Assembly: GCF_000482245.1 (NCBI RefSeq)
Contig: NZ_AWNH01000014.1
Location: 39,091 to 103,090 of the forward strand
Reading direction: 5' to 3'
DNA from: Leptolyngbya sp. Heron Island J
Lineage (GTDB): Bacteria; Cyanobacteriota; Cyanobacteriia; Phormidesmidales; Phormidesmidaceae
Length of the DNA stretch: 64,000 bases
The notes under the pieces: model-generated
What the model saw: only the letters and a program-made list of their open reading frames with translations
Told to the model about the DNA's origin: nothing
The model's database searches: none
Shown here: one piece after another, positions 17,541 through 26,059 of the stretch
How the letters are laid out: each line of letters opens with the position of its first letter
Numbering within the stretch: position 1 is the stretch's first letter
Translations under genes and position numbers: made by a program

Positions 17541-17731
17541 ATCGGATTTAGATCTCCTGCTTTAGATCAGCAATGGTTAAACACCTGAACATTAAAATTT
17601 ACCCATGATATTTGCACAGAAGATTAGGTAGCATTCCGGCCTACTGAGCCACGGCTTCTCTCATAGGACTTCAGCACCTATCGGCTTGTGCCTGCATCGA
17701 TTTCATTAGGGAATATGTTCAGATCTTATAT

Positions 17732-17748
17732 AACCATATAACGATTAA
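17732..17748 (-). promoter_or_regulatory. Island element upstream of ADO
   Basis: On the plus strand AACCATATAACGATTAA shares CCATATARC and GATTAA with the hemF and psbA elements. It lies 190 bp before the ADO start and just past the 3' end of the crp-type gene. Confidence 0.45.
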
Positions 17749-17773
17749 TAAAAACAATCAAGACTTCCGGATT

Positions 17774-18490
17774 CTATATGTAAAGGCATCTATGATTTGG
17801 GGTATAGTCTCCTGCCAAGGCTTGCAGCCGCTGAAAATCAAGAATCCTAATTCTAGGGCCATCTACTGCTAACAAACCGTCATGGCCCATTTTTTGTAAT
17901 GCTCTAGAAAGGGTTTCCGGAATCGTACCCATAAAAGCAGCCAATTGTCCTTTCGTGATTGCCAACTCCACACCCCGGCTATTAGCAGTCTGATAACTGA
18001 GCAGCAAAATATAAGCCGCCAGTCTGCCGGACACATCTTTAAGAGATAGATCTTCGATTAATTGGGAGAACCTGCGCAAGTGATGGGAGAAAATAGTCAG
18101 TAGGTTAAAGGCCAGCATGGCATCTTGTTGCAGTAGCCTTAGAAAGGCTTCGCGGGGGAAATATAAGAGTTTAACCACCTCCAAAGCCACAGCAAATGTT
18201 GTATAGTACTGCCCATCAAAGGCGGGGACACCAGCCAGACAATCTCCGGCACCTAACAAGCCCATGATCTGCTCCCGACCTGTCTCAGAAATCTTAAACA
18301 CCTTTATGCGCCCTGAGAGCAGTAGAAAGCTCCCCTGACACCTTTCCCCCTCAGAGAAGAGCAAGCCTCCACTCTGAAAGGTTTGCATGATTGCAATCTT
18401 GGCAATTCGATCCAGTCTCTCATCTGAAAGGTTTTGCAAAAGCTGGGTTTTCCCAAGTAATTCTCTTAACTCCTGAGATAACTGAATCAT
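17774..18490 (-). CDS. Crp/Fnr-family transcription regulator
   Basis: A 238-aa regulator with an N-terminal cyclic-nucleotide-binding-type beta barrel (ILFSEG-like GGLLFSEGERC, LLSGRIKVFK) and a C-terminal HTH (TKGQLAAFMGTIPETLSRALQKM). I take ATG at 18490 because GGAGG precedes it by 6 nt; the frame could extend to a TTG at 18511. The N-terminus lacks the clustered cysteines of Fnr, so it is not an Fe-S oxygen sensor of that type and looks more like Dnr or other haem/metabolite-sensing members. A perfect TTGAC-N4-GTCAA box lies 43 bp upstream, suggesting autoregulation. Confidence 0.88.
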   Translation of the reverse strand: MIQLSQELRELLGKTQLLQNLSDERLDRIAKIAIMQTFQSGGLLFSEGERCQGSFLLLSGRIKVFKISETGREQIMGLLGAGDCLAGVPAFDGQYYTTFAVALEVVKLLYFPREAFLRLLQQDAMLAFNLLTIFSHHLRRFSQLIEDLSLKDVSGRLAAYILLLSYQTANSRGVELAITKGQLAAFMGTIPETLSRALQKMGHDGLLAVDGPRIRILDFQRLQALAGDYTPNHRCLYI

Positions 18491-18532
18491 AATGGCCTCC
18501 AAAGTCTTCAAAGCGAAAAAACTATCTCTAAA

Positions 18533-18546
18533 TTGACTTATGTCAA
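18533..18546. promoter_or_regulatory. Perfect Crp/Fnr-type box TTGAC-TTAT-GTCAA
   Basis: A perfect 5-4-5 palindrome (TTGACTTATGTCAA) in the divergent promoter region between the crp-type gene and the BON-domain gene. It fits the Fnr/Dnr class consensus TTGAN6TCAA and is well placed to control both genes. Confidence 0.65.
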
Positions 18547-18727
18547 GGTAGTTTTTCTTAACCCAACTTATAGTTTCAACATAACTCAGTCACAAATTAA
18601 TTGTGGCTAAAGTTCAAAAATCTCTTGTCCAGTCGAATATCTTTTTAAAACTCGACGGCCACGGGAGAACACCCTAATGGAATAAATCTGTTGGTTTAAA
18701 TGTTTCTTAAGCTTTGGAGTTTAAGCG

Positions 18728-19246
18728 ATGAGTAATCTCTTTGCAGTCGTCTTTACAATTGCGATCGCGACCATGCTTGTGAGTTTGTTGCACATACAAC
18801 CCAAAAAGCTAGTCCAGACTCTAATGGCGCTATTTGGAATCGTTATCTTAACGTTTCCAATCATGGGCTCACCCGCAATTGCTTTACCACAACCCATATC
18901 TTCCATCTCAAACATCAGTCATCAACGGCCCAACCAGGAGACTTTTAAGTTTGAGGAAGATCTCTATATTTCGCCTAGAGGAGATCAGTGCAATGGCCTT
19001 TGCATAGCACAGGAACAAACAGGCTTTCAAAGCGATCAGGATCTGATCCAAAATATCAGTTCCAGAATCTCTAATGAGGATGACTTAAGGGTCAACGTAG
19101 ATAATGGTGCAGTCTTTCTGTCTGGCTCTGTCAAGAATGAAGCTGCAGTCCACAATATTATCGAACAAGTTGAAACCATCCCTGGGGTTCATTGGATTAC
19201 TGTAGAAATTGCCTTAATCGATCAGGCTCAGCAAACAGTTGGCTAA
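18728..19246 (+). CDS. BON-domain protein, membrane-anchored/exported
   Basis: A 172-aa protein with two hydrophobic N-terminal segments (residues 4-21 and 30-53, ending in an Ala-rich stretch like a cleavage site). A linker with two Cys (QCNGLCIAQ) and a C-terminal BON domain follow (VDNGAVFLSGSVKNEAAVHNIIEQV, residues 125-165). BON domains bind phospholipid or other membrane surfaces. It is divergent from the crp-type gene across the TTGAC-N4-GTCAA box and precedes the rogue psbA. The exact job is unknown. Confidence 0.7.
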   Translation: MSNLFAVVFTIAIATMLVSLLHIQPKKLVQTLMALFGIVILTFPIMGSPAIALPQPISSISNISHQRPNQETFKFEEDLYISPRGDQCNGLCIAQEQTGFQSDQDLIQNISSRISNEDDLRVNVDNGAVFLSGSVKNEAAVHNIIEQVETIPGVHWITVEIALIDQAQQTVG

Positions 19247-19344
19247 TGACCTTGTTAATGGAATCTTAGCTCCTCTTCGCTGGGGTTCCATTGACTCAAA
19301 TCGCTGCCGGATATCTCGAAAACAATCGACTTATTGACTAAATA

Positions 19345-19369
19345 GCTACTTAGTTGTATAGTGATTAAG
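19345..19369 (+). promoter_or_regulatory. Island element upstream of rogue psbA
   Basis: The 25-nt site contains GCTACTTAGTT then GTATAGTGATTAAG and matches the D1' psbA site at 22 of 25 positions. ACTAAATAG lies just before it, as at the sqr-petC site. The distance to the psbA start is 204 bp, implying a long leader or a second promoter. Confidence 0.65.
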
Positions 19370-19573
19370 TCGCTCAACTTCGTCCTATCGCTCACTTAAG
19401 GCTTCTTAGCCATTATCGATGCATCTAAGGCTAAGTAGTTGAGTCAATAAGGCTAGGTTACTTGACTTGAGATTAGCTTACACATTGGAAAACCAGTGTT
19501 CGCCTCAGGCCCGTCAAAGTAATCAGTCAGGTAGCCCCTTCAAACTCTCTTACACATCTTGGAGGTTTAACTG

Positions 19574-20683
19574 ATGAGTACATTAATAGAATATAAGCGA
19601 CCATCTGCCCTTGATCGTCCTAGCCTATGGGAACAATTTTCTGAGTGGGTCACGAGCACACAAAACCGTTTTTATATTGGCTGGTTTGGTGTGTTGATGA
19701 TTCCCACCCTGATGGTTGCAACCATGGTGTTTGCGATCGCACTGATCTCAGCCCCACCCGTTGACTTAGATGGCATTCGTGAACCTGTCTTGGGATCAAT
19801 TCTGAGTGGTAACAATCTGATTTCTGCCGCAGTTGTGCCAACTTCAGCCGCCATTGGCCTTCATTTTTATCCCCTATGGCAAGCCAGTTCGGTGGCTGAG
19901 TGGCTCTATAATGGCGGCCCGTACCAGCTAATTGTGTTTCACTTTTTAATCGGGATCTGGTGCTATCTCGGTCGCCAATGGGAATTGAGCTATCGTCTGG
20001 GCATGCGTCCCTGGATTGCCGTGGCCTTTTCTGCTCCTGTTGCAGCTGCAACCGCTGTGTTGTTGGTTTATCCCATGGGGCAGGGTAGTTTCTCAGAGGG
20101 GATGCCCTTAGGAGTTTCCGGTACTTTCCACTTCATGTTAGCGCTACAGGCTCAGCATAACGTCTTGATGCATCCACTTCACATGCTGGGAGTGACTGGC
20201 ATCTTGGGTGGCGCTCTCCTCAGTTCTCTCCATGGCTCCCTAGTGACCGCCAGTTTAGTCAGAGAAACGTCTGAAGCAGAGTCCACCAACGTTGGTTATC
20301 GCTTTGGTCAACAGGAAGCAACCTATAATCTACTCGCCAGTCATGCTGGCTATCTGGGACGGTTGCTCATTCCTGGCACCGCCATGCGCAATAGCCGCTC
20401 GGTTCATTTTCTGTTAGCCGCTTTACCCACCATCGGCATCTGGTTTGCGGCCTTGGGCATTAGCACTATGGCTTTTAACTTAAATGGCTTTAACTTTAAT
20501 CAGTCCATATTAGACAGCCAGGGGCGAGTTATTCCCAGCTATGCCGATCTGATTAACCGAGCAACCCTGGGGATTCAATCCATGCATGCTCCCAATGCCC
20601 ACCACTTTCCTGAGTTATTAGCGAATGGAGAGGCAACACCTGTAGCTCTAGAGATGACATCTGCTCTCACAGCCAACAGCTAA
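19574..20683 (+). CDS. psbA: Divergent 'rogue' photosystem II D1 protein lacking most Mn-cluster ligands
   Basis: A 369-aa D1 with a 5-residue longer N-terminus and one insertion near D1 position 253. Using standard D1 numbering, Mn4CaO5 ligands are changed: Asp170 is Glu, Glu189 is Gln, Glu333 is Ala and Asp342 is Leu; His332 and His337 remain. Tyr161, His190, His198, His215 and His272 are kept, so pigment and iron sites can form. Ser264 of the QB pocket is Ala and the flanking FQYASF segment is rewritten. This is the rogue/sentinel D1 class, expected to assemble a PSII that cannot split water. ChlF is the alternative. GGAGG precedes the ATG. Confidence 0.93.
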   Translation: MSTLIEYKRPSALDRPSLWEQFSEWVTSTQNRFYIGWFGVLMIPTLMVATMVFAIALISAPPVDLDGIREPVLGSILSGNNLISAAVVPTSAAIGLHFYPLWQASSVAEWLYNGGPYQLIVFHFLIGIWCYLGRQWELSYRLGMRPWIAVAFSAPVAAATAVLLVYPMGQGSFSEGMPLGVSGTFHFMLALQAQHNVLMHPLHMLGVTGILGGALLSSLHGSLVTASLVRETSEAESTNVGYRFGQQEATYNLLASHAGYLGRLLIPGTAMRNSRSVHFLLAALPTIGIWFAALGISTMAFNLNGFNFNQSILDSQGRVIPSYADLINRATLGIQSMHAPNAHHFPELLANGEATPVALEMTSALTANS

Positions 20684-20696
20684 CCCACATTGGCGC

Positions 20697-20738
20697 GTGC
20701 GATTGTCTTGTTCTGACTTGATGGCAAGATAATCGCAC
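20697..20738 (+). terminator. Hairpin between rogue psbA and rhodanese
   Basis: Arms GTGCGATTGTCTTG/CAAGATAATCGCAC (13 of 14 paired, 14-nt loop) lie 14 bp past the psbA stop. There is no T-run, so it may be an mRNA-stabilising or partial-termination hairpin. Confidence 0.45.
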
Positions 20739-20770
20739 CTGCCTGGAACACTCTTTCTAAGAAAAATTCT

Positions 20771-21157
20771 ATGGTCTCCGCATCACCCCCTAAGCCAACT
20801 ATTATTGACCTGTCCCCAGAAGACTTTGTTCAATCTGCTGAAGTCTCGCAATTGATCGATGTCAGGAGTCGGCTTGAATACAATCTTTTTCATGCTCCTG
20901 ATGCCATTAATCTGAGCCTACCGCGCATTCTGATGGCTCAGGTGCCGCTATTACGCCACCTGGTACTGCCCCAATGGTTTTGGGAACTTCCCAGAGATGC
21001 ACCTCTCGCGGTTATTTGTCTAACAGCTCACCGCAGTCCCATGGCCGCTCAGATTTTGGCCAAACTGGGCTTTAGCCAAGTGTTTAATATCACGGGCGGC
21101 ATGATGGCCTGGCAAAAAGTAGGTTTGCCCACCCACCGCGATCGCTTGAAAGCGTAA
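20771..21157 (+). CDS. Rhodanese-domain sulfurtransferase
   Basis: A 128-aa single rhodanese domain with LIDVRSRLEY, an active-site Cys in VICLTAHRSP (about residue 83), and the C-terminal FNITGGMMAWQ motif. The loop differs from the first rhodanese (CGSGRRSR), so acceptors may differ. It starts 88 bp after the rogue psbA and is followed at 49 bp by a transporter gene. It heads a four-gene run of rhodanese, BASS-type transporter, METTL7-like methyltransferase and DsrE protein, all plausible in sulfur handling. Confidence 0.85.
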   Translation: MVSASPPKPTIIDLSPEDFVQSAEVSQLIDVRSRLEYNLFHAPDAINLSLPRILMAQVPLLRHLVLPQWFWELPRDAPLAVICLTAHRSPMAAQILAKLGFSQVFNITGGMMAWQKVGLPTHRDRLKA

Positions 21158-21205
21158 TTCACGGATCTACTTGCAAAAACTTGACGAACAAGGAGAATAA
21201 TTGTC

Positions 21206-22204
21206 GTGTGGAAGGTATTAGGGTTCATCCAGAAAAATTTAGTCTGGTCTGTTCCTGTATTTATGATCGCGGGTCTGATCTTTGGTGCTGTCGCTAATCC
21301 GACTCCTCTGACAGCCTTGATTATTCCTCTGACTTTTCTCATGGTTTACCCCATGATGATTAATTTGCAAATTCAGAAGGTGCTATCGGGAGGAGACTAT
21401 AAGGTCCAATTGCTCACCCAGCTGATTAATTTTGCGGTGATTCCGTTCTTTGCCTTTGGCATGGGAAGGCTATTTTTTGCGGACCAACCCCTGGTGGCCC
21501 TGGGGCTTTTGTTGGCCTCCCTGTTACCCACCAGCGGCATGACCATTTCCTGGACAGGCTTTGCCAAGGGCAATATTAGTGCGGCCATTAAGATGACGGT
21601 CATTGGATTGATTTTGGGCTCAATTGCCACACCCTTTTATGCCAAGTGGTTAATGGGGGCAGTGGTGGAGATTCCGTTGGCTAGTATTTTTAAGCAAATT
21701 ATTATCATCGTTTTCTTACCCATGGTTTTGGGGTTTGTCACCCGGATCACACTGATTCAAATTGTTGGAGCAGATAAATATCAGAAAAACCTTAAGCAGA
21801 AATTCCCCGCTTTTTCCACATTGGGTGTTTTAGGGATCGTTTTTGTCGCAATGGCCCTGAAAGCCAAAGATATTATTGCCAATCCCCTAGTACTGCTTTC
21901 GTTTTTGATTCCCCTGGCGATCTTATATGTGGGGAATTTTCTCTTCAGCACACTCATCGGTAAGTTCTTCTTTAAGCGGGGAGATGCGATCGCACTAGTC
22001 TACGGTACTGTCATGCGTAACCTATCAATTGCATTAGCCATTGCCATGACCGCCTTTGGCAAAGAACAAGGATCTGAAATTGCCCTGATTATCGCCATGG
22101 CCTACATCATTCAGGTACAGGCAGCAGCCTGGTACGTTCGCTTTAGCGACAGAATTTTTGGCCCCGTTCCAGACTCCCAATCCACAATGCAACAATCAGC
22201 TTAG
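21206..22204 (+). CDS. BASS/ACR3-superfamily membrane transporter
   Basis: A 332-aa protein with about ten hydrophobic helices and conserved segments LLPTSGMTISWTGFAKGN and VYGTVMRNLSIALAIA, typical of the bile acid:Na+ symporter/arsenite permease superfamily. It has no cysteine, whereas true ACR3 arsenite exporters depend on one, so arsenite is an unlikely substrate. The start is GTG at 21206 with AAGGAG 10 nt before. Its place between a rhodanese and a methyltransferase suggests a sulfur-containing or organic anion. Substrate unknown. Confidence 0.8.
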   Translation: MWKVLGFIQKNLVWSVPVFMIAGLIFGAVANPTPLTALIIPLTFLMVYPMMINLQIQKVLSGGDYKVQLLTQLINFAVIPFFAFGMGRLFFADQPLVALGLLLASLLPTSGMTISWTGFAKGNISAAIKMTVIGLILGSIATPFYAKWLMGAVVEIPLASIFKQIIIIVFLPMVLGFVTRITLIQIVGADKYQKNLKQKFPAFSTLGVLGIVFVAMALKAKDIIANPLVLLSFLIPLAILYVGNFLFSTLIGKFFFKRGDAIALVYGTVMRNLSIALAIAMTAFGKEQGSEIALIIAMAYIIQVQAAAWYVRFSDRIFGPVPDSQSTMQQSA

Positions 22205-22219
22205 CCAACACCAAATACC

Positions 22220-22921
22220 ATGCAATTTTCTCTCCTTTCTCAACTACAAAAGCGCTTGATGGCCTGGGGTATGGCAAAAGCAACGGCGGGCGATCTACGG
22301 GCGATCAAAGTAACAGGCTGTGAGCACCATGCCAATATGGGCGATCTCAAGCAGGCGCTTCTGAGTAATCTGCACGGTCATGTTCTAGAAATTGGTCCTG
22401 GGACCGGAGCGAATCTCAGCTATTACTCGACAGACATTCATTGGCTGGGTGTTGAACCGAACCGGTTTATGCATTCTTATCTACAAGAGGAGGCTAAACG
22501 ACAGGGGTTGCAACAGGTTGAACTCCATGAAGGTACTGCCGAGAACTTACCCGCCAAGAGCAATACCATTGATACGGTGGTCAGTACCCATGTGCTCTGT
22601 TCAGTGAATCACTTAGAGCAGGCTATGGAGGAAATCCACCGGGTTCTTAAACCCGGTGGGACATTTATTTTCCTCGAACATGTCGCTGCCAAATCGAATA
22701 CCTGGTCCCGTCACCTTCAAGATACGATTGCCCCTGCTTGGAAAACTTTGTTTGATAACTGTCATCCCAATCGTGAAATTTGGAAAGTCTTAGACGAAGC
22801 AGGGTTTGTCCCCATGGACTATGACCATTTTCAAATTCCATTTCCGATTGTTGGTCCTCATATTGCCGGCATAGCCACCAAACAGTTAGCCCCTGTAGGC
22901 AATGCCACAGTAACCCTGTGA
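22220..22921 (+). CDS. METTL7/TMT1-like SAM methyltransferase, candidate thiol/sulfide S-methyltransferase
   Basis: A 233-aa class I methyltransferase with motif I LEIGPGTGANLSYY, HVLCSVNHLEQ, RVLKPGGTFIFLEHV and a C-terminal GPHIAGIATK. From memory these features align well with human METTL7A/B, which methylate hydrogen sulfide and small thiols; the shared LCSV, LEHVA, WK and VGPHI.G elements are unusual for generic methyltransferases. An N-terminal amphipathic helix (LLSQLQKRLMAWGMAKAT) could dock to membrane. Position 15 bp after the transporter and before dsrE in a sulfide island supports a sulfur substrate. The general fold is certain; the substrate is inferred. Confidence 0.8.
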   Translation: MQFSLLSQLQKRLMAWGMAKATAGDLRAIKVTGCEHHANMGDLKQALLSNLHGHVLEIGPGTGANLSYYSTDIHWLGVEPNRFMHSYLQEEAKRQGLQQVELHEGTAENLPAKSNTIDTVVSTHVLCSVNHLEQAMEEIHRVLKPGGTFIFLEHVAAKSNTWSRHLQDTIAPAWKTLFDNCHPNREIWKVLDEAGFVPMDYDHFQIPFPIVGPHIAGIATKQLAPVGNATVTL

Positions 22922-22954
22922 GGCACTTAAGTTTTTGCATCAGGAGCGTATTTA

Positions 22955-23323
22955 ATGGCGGCTACTACCAGAGATGGTCTATTTATTCACATTAGTCGAG
23001 GTGCAGAAAATCCTCAACGGATTTTGATGGCCCTGACATTAGCTGAAATGATGGCTGAGGATGAAGATGTCCTGATATTCTTTGATATCAAGGGAGTTGC
23101 AATTCCTCTCAAAGGCTCTAAGCCGATTGAATTTCGAGAGTTTGAATCCACCCAAACCTTACTTCCCAAGCTCATTGAAAAAGGCATACATATGTGTGTT
23201 TGTCCCATGTGTTTGAAAGTGGCTGGCCACAAGCCTGACGATCTGCTAGAGGGGGTTGAGCTCGCTGAGAAGCATACCTTCTTCAACTTTACTCAGGGGC
23301 GAATTTTGTCTTTAAACTACTGA
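22955..23323 (+). CDS. DsrE-family sulfur-relay protein
   Basis: A 122-aa DsrE/TusD-like protein with the cysteine cluster MCVCPMC at about residues 82-88 and the family's N-terminal GLFIHIS...ALTLAEMM segment. DsrE-like proteins carry persulfide sulfur on cysteine between enzymes or act as small peroxiredoxin-like subunits. It is the last gene of the run begun by the rhodanese and converges on feoB with only 33 bp between stops. A partner of the rhodaneses in passing on SQR-made sulfur is plausible. Confidence 0.82.
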   Translation: MAATTRDGLFIHISRGAENPQRILMALTLAEMMAEDEDVLIFFDIKGVAIPLKGSKPIEFREFESTQTLLPKLIEKGIHMCVCPMCLKVAGHKPDDLLEGVELAEKHTFFNFTQGRILSLNY

Positions 23324-23356
23324 TGTTTGTCAAAGGACGTATGTGTTTAAGGCATA

Positions 23357-25192
23357 TTAGTGCATCCCCAACAGTAAGGCACCTTGATAGAAGATAAAAC
23401 TGGTAACCCAGGCGAGGATGAGCGAAAATCCCAGGGAAAAGAGGGTAAATTTCCAGGACCGTGACTCCTGCAGCAGGGTAGCCACGGTGGCCAAACAGGG
23501 GGTATAGAGCAGGCAAAAGATACAAAAGCTATATCCCTGAATAAAGGTGAGTTGTTCAGCCAGCGTTTGGCCAACGGTAGCATCATTTAATCCGTAGATC
23601 ACCGCCAGAGAGCCCACGACGACCTCTTTAGCCACAAAGCCAAAGATCAGCGCCAGGGTTAGCTGAGGCTCAATACCAATCGGATCCATTACCGGGCTAA
23701 GCCATTGCCCAATCTGCCCGCCAAGGGTGTCTAACTCCGTTGACCCTATGGGTAAGTAGGTGACTAGCCACACGGCAATGCATCCTAACAGGATAAATCC
23801 CGAAGCTCGGGTGACAAAATCTCTGACTTCAATCCAGCTTCTCAGTACCACCTGGCGTAGGGTAGGAAAACGATAGGGTGGTAATTCTAAAACAAAGGGT
23901 TCGTTATGCTTGAACATCGGTTGGAACAGCACCGCCGTGATTAATGCAGCGACAAAACTGAGGAGATACAGCGAGAAAAGGGCGATCGCACCCCGGCCAT
24001 CGGGAAAAACAGCGGCCAGAATAAAGACAAATACCTGCAACCGGGCTGAGCACAGCGAAAATGGAATCACCAGCATCGTTAACAGCCGCAGCGGCCGCGA
24101 TCGCATCACCCGAGTGCCCATTAAAGCAGGCACATTGCAGCCAAAGCCCAGCATTTGTAGCACAAAGCTGCGACCATCCAGCCCCAGCTTTTCCATAAAG
24201 GCGTCCATCAAATACGCCGAACGAGACAAATAGCCACTATCCTCCAAAACTGCCATCAACATAAAAAACAACATAATCAGGGGGACAAAAGACGCCACCG
24301 TGGCAATGCCATTCCAAACACCGTTAATCACAAAATTCTGAATGATGTTCGGAAAAAAGCTCAGCAGCGGTTCAATCAGGTAAGCCTGGATGCCATCCGT
24401 TAGCTGCCCCATCACCCCCTGGGCAGGCAAACCCACCGTCCAAATCAACCAAAAGGCCAGGAAGAGGCCGAGAAAAAATAGCGGCAGTCCAAAAATCGGA
24501 TGCAATAACACCTGATCTAATCGCGCCGTTAGGGTCATTGCCAACTGAGATGGCCAGCTCACAATATCGGCTAAGAGGGTCTTCATCTCAGCTGCGATCG
24601 CCATGTCATCATCACCCCAACAATCGTTGTCATGACGAATTCGATGCGCTAACAACGGTGCCGTTAATTGCTGGGCAATGGCGGCATAGGCTCTGCCGTA
24701 GCCCTGGCCGTACTTAGCACTGATTAGGAGAACCGGCACGCCCAACCGCTGGGCGAGCTGATCATCGTCAATGCGAATGCCATAGCGTCTGGCTTCATCG
24801 GCCATATTGAGGATAGCCAGCGTGGGGTAACCCAGGGCCTGCACCTGCAAGAGCAACCGTATTTGGCGCTCAATTTCAACCGCATTCAGGATAACAACAA
24901 TTAAATCGATCGAAAAGTCATGGAGAAACTGTCGGACAACAGCCTCATCCTCTGAAAACCCCTTGAGATTATAAATACCCGGTAAGTCGACAAACTCTGT
25001 ACAGATGCCACCCATTTCCACCTGAGCCTGCAGCAATGCCACCGTCATCCCTGGCCAGTTGCCCACAAACGCAGACGCTCCTGTAATCCGGTTAAAAAAG
25101 GTTGACTTACCCGTATTAGGCATGCCGATTAAGGCCACTCGCCTCACACCTTTTTCCGGTTGAATGGTTGTTGTTCTGCCCTGATGAACCAT
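23357..25192 (-). CDS. feoB: Ferrous iron transporter B
   Basis: An approximately 611-aa Fe(II) transporter with an N-terminal GTPase (G1 GMPNTGKST, G3 DLPG, G4 NMAD) and a membrane domain with two Gate motifs and conserved cysteines (FSLCSARLQVF, CIFCLLYTPCLAT). I choose the ATG at about 25192 (MVHQGRTTT) over an upstream TTG. FeoB imports Fe2+, the iron form available without oxygen. It lies just downstream of feoA on the same strand and converges on dsrE. Slightly shorter than typical enterobacterial FeoB but complete. Confidence 0.93.
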   Translation of the reverse strand: MVHQGRTTTIQPEKGVRRVALIGMPNTGKSTFFNRITGASAFVGNWPGMTVALLQAQVEMGGICTEFVDLPGIYNLKGFSEDEAVVRQFLHDFSIDLIVVILNAVEIERQIRLLLQVQALGYPTLAILNMADEARRYGIRIDDDQLAQRLGVPVLLISAKYGQGYGRAYAAIAQQLTAPLLAHRIRHDNDCWGDDDMAIAAEMKTLLADIVSWPSQLAMTLTARLDQVLLHPIFGLPLFFLGLFLAFWLIWTVGLPAQGVMGQLTDGIQAYLIEPLLSFFPNIIQNFVINGVWNGIATVASFVPLIMLFFMLMAVLEDSGYLSRSAYLMDAFMEKLGLDGRSFVLQMLGFGCNVPALMGTRVMRSRPLRLLTMLVIPFSLCSARLQVFVFILAAVFPDGRGAIALFSLYLLSFVAALITAVLFQPMFKHNEPFVLELPPYRFPTLRQVVLRSWIEVRDFVTRASGFILLGCIAVWLVTYLPIGSTELDTLGGQIGQWLSPVMDPIGIEPQLTLALIFGFVAKEVVVGSLAVIYGLNDATVGQTLAEQLTFIQGYSFCIFCLLYTPCLATVATLLQESRSWKFTLFSLGFSLILAWVTSFIFYQGALLLGMH

Positions 25193-25269
25193 AACTGCAC
25201 CAAAGAATACTTCAATCAAGTCAGCAAATGCCCACGCTGCAACCGTCAGGCACTGTCAAGTTATTGGTT

Positions 25270-25521
25270 CTATGGGCACAGGGTTTCAACATGGCGAACA
25301 ACAATCTGTTCGGCCTCTTTGCGTCGAATGGCCACTTCCGTAGTCGCACCGACTCGAATATGGAGGGGACCGCCAAAGCCCACCTTGCGCAGCACCCTCA
25401 CCGAACTATTCGCCATGAGTCCCAACCCAGCCAGACGGTAGACAAATGCCTGATTGTTGTGTCCAGAACTGACTTGATCAACAACGGCCAACTCACCACG
25501 CTGTAATTCGGATAACACCAT
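25270..25521 (-). CDS. feoA: Ferrous iron transport protein A
   Basis: An approximately 83-aa SH3-like FeoA domain (LSELQRGELAVVDQV, LAGLGLMANSSVRVLRK, LHIRVGATTEVAIRRKEAEQIVV). The frame allows an earlier ATG at 25548; neither start has a clear ribosome-binding site. FeoA stimulates FeoB and is the upstream gene of the pair. A 49-bp palindrome lies about 280 bp upstream and separates feoAB from the exporter gene. Confidence 0.88.
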   Translation of the reverse strand: MVLSELQRGELAVVDQVSSGHNNQAFVYRLAGLGLMANSSVRVLRKVGFGGPLHIRVGATTEVAIRRKEAEQIVVRHVETLCP

Positions 25522-25750
25522 AATCAGTTTAATGGTAATTATTTTCATTAATTATGGCAGAAAAGCGCGTCAAATGATCTGTTATTGAATGGATAAAAAA
25601 CATTGTGAGAAAACAAATCACACGTTTTCTCCTGGTTAGGCAGCAGCGCCAGCAGCGGCCTTAGGGGATTGCACAAAAAAGTCCCAGGTTAAGACTGTAG
25701 ATGGGCGGATGAGTGATGGGGTAACGGGGGAATTATCTAAGCACAGAAGC

Positions 25751-25852
25751 CTTAGGGATCAGGATTTTATCAGATCCAAAATGTTGTCTGCAGACAAAAG
25801 ATAGGATTTTATTGAACCCTCATTCCTAAGGAATGAGGGTTCAATAAAATCC
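25751..25852. repeat. Small inverted-repeat element with 49-bp perfect palindrome
   Basis: The element starts CTTAGGGATCAGGATTTTAT and ends in CCTCATTCCTAAG; a related copy lies at 37623-37728. Its right end is part of a perfect palindrome at 25804-25852 with 24-base arms around one central A. The surrounding gap 25522-26059 also holds repeat copy B (25679-25705) and a GGGAGGGG-rich repeat at about 25875-25985; I see no gene there. Confidence 0.65.
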
Positions 25853-26059
25853 CAAATAACCTATGAAAATGAGATCACCTATCCCCTCCTGGGAGGGGCA
25901 ATGGGGTGGGTTGGCCGTTAGCGCAAGTGACCAAAACCCACCCCGCCTGACCGGCACCCCTCCCGAGAGGGGAGAGATCGGCAAGTTATTAAATTCTCAA
26001 CCCTTAGTAAAGTTGAAGCGCGATCTAAGATCTAATTTTGTCACAGAAGCGATGGCGAC

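Noticed and set aside
19574-20683. ChlF (chlorophyll f synthase) for the second psbA
   Set aside because: ChlF also lacks Mn ligands, but no far-red light cluster genes are nearby. Rogue D1 fits the context better; only a phylogeny can settle it.
21206-22204. ACR3 arsenite exporter
   Set aside because: The protein has no cysteine, which ACR3 exporters require, and the conserved cysteine-bearing helix is different.
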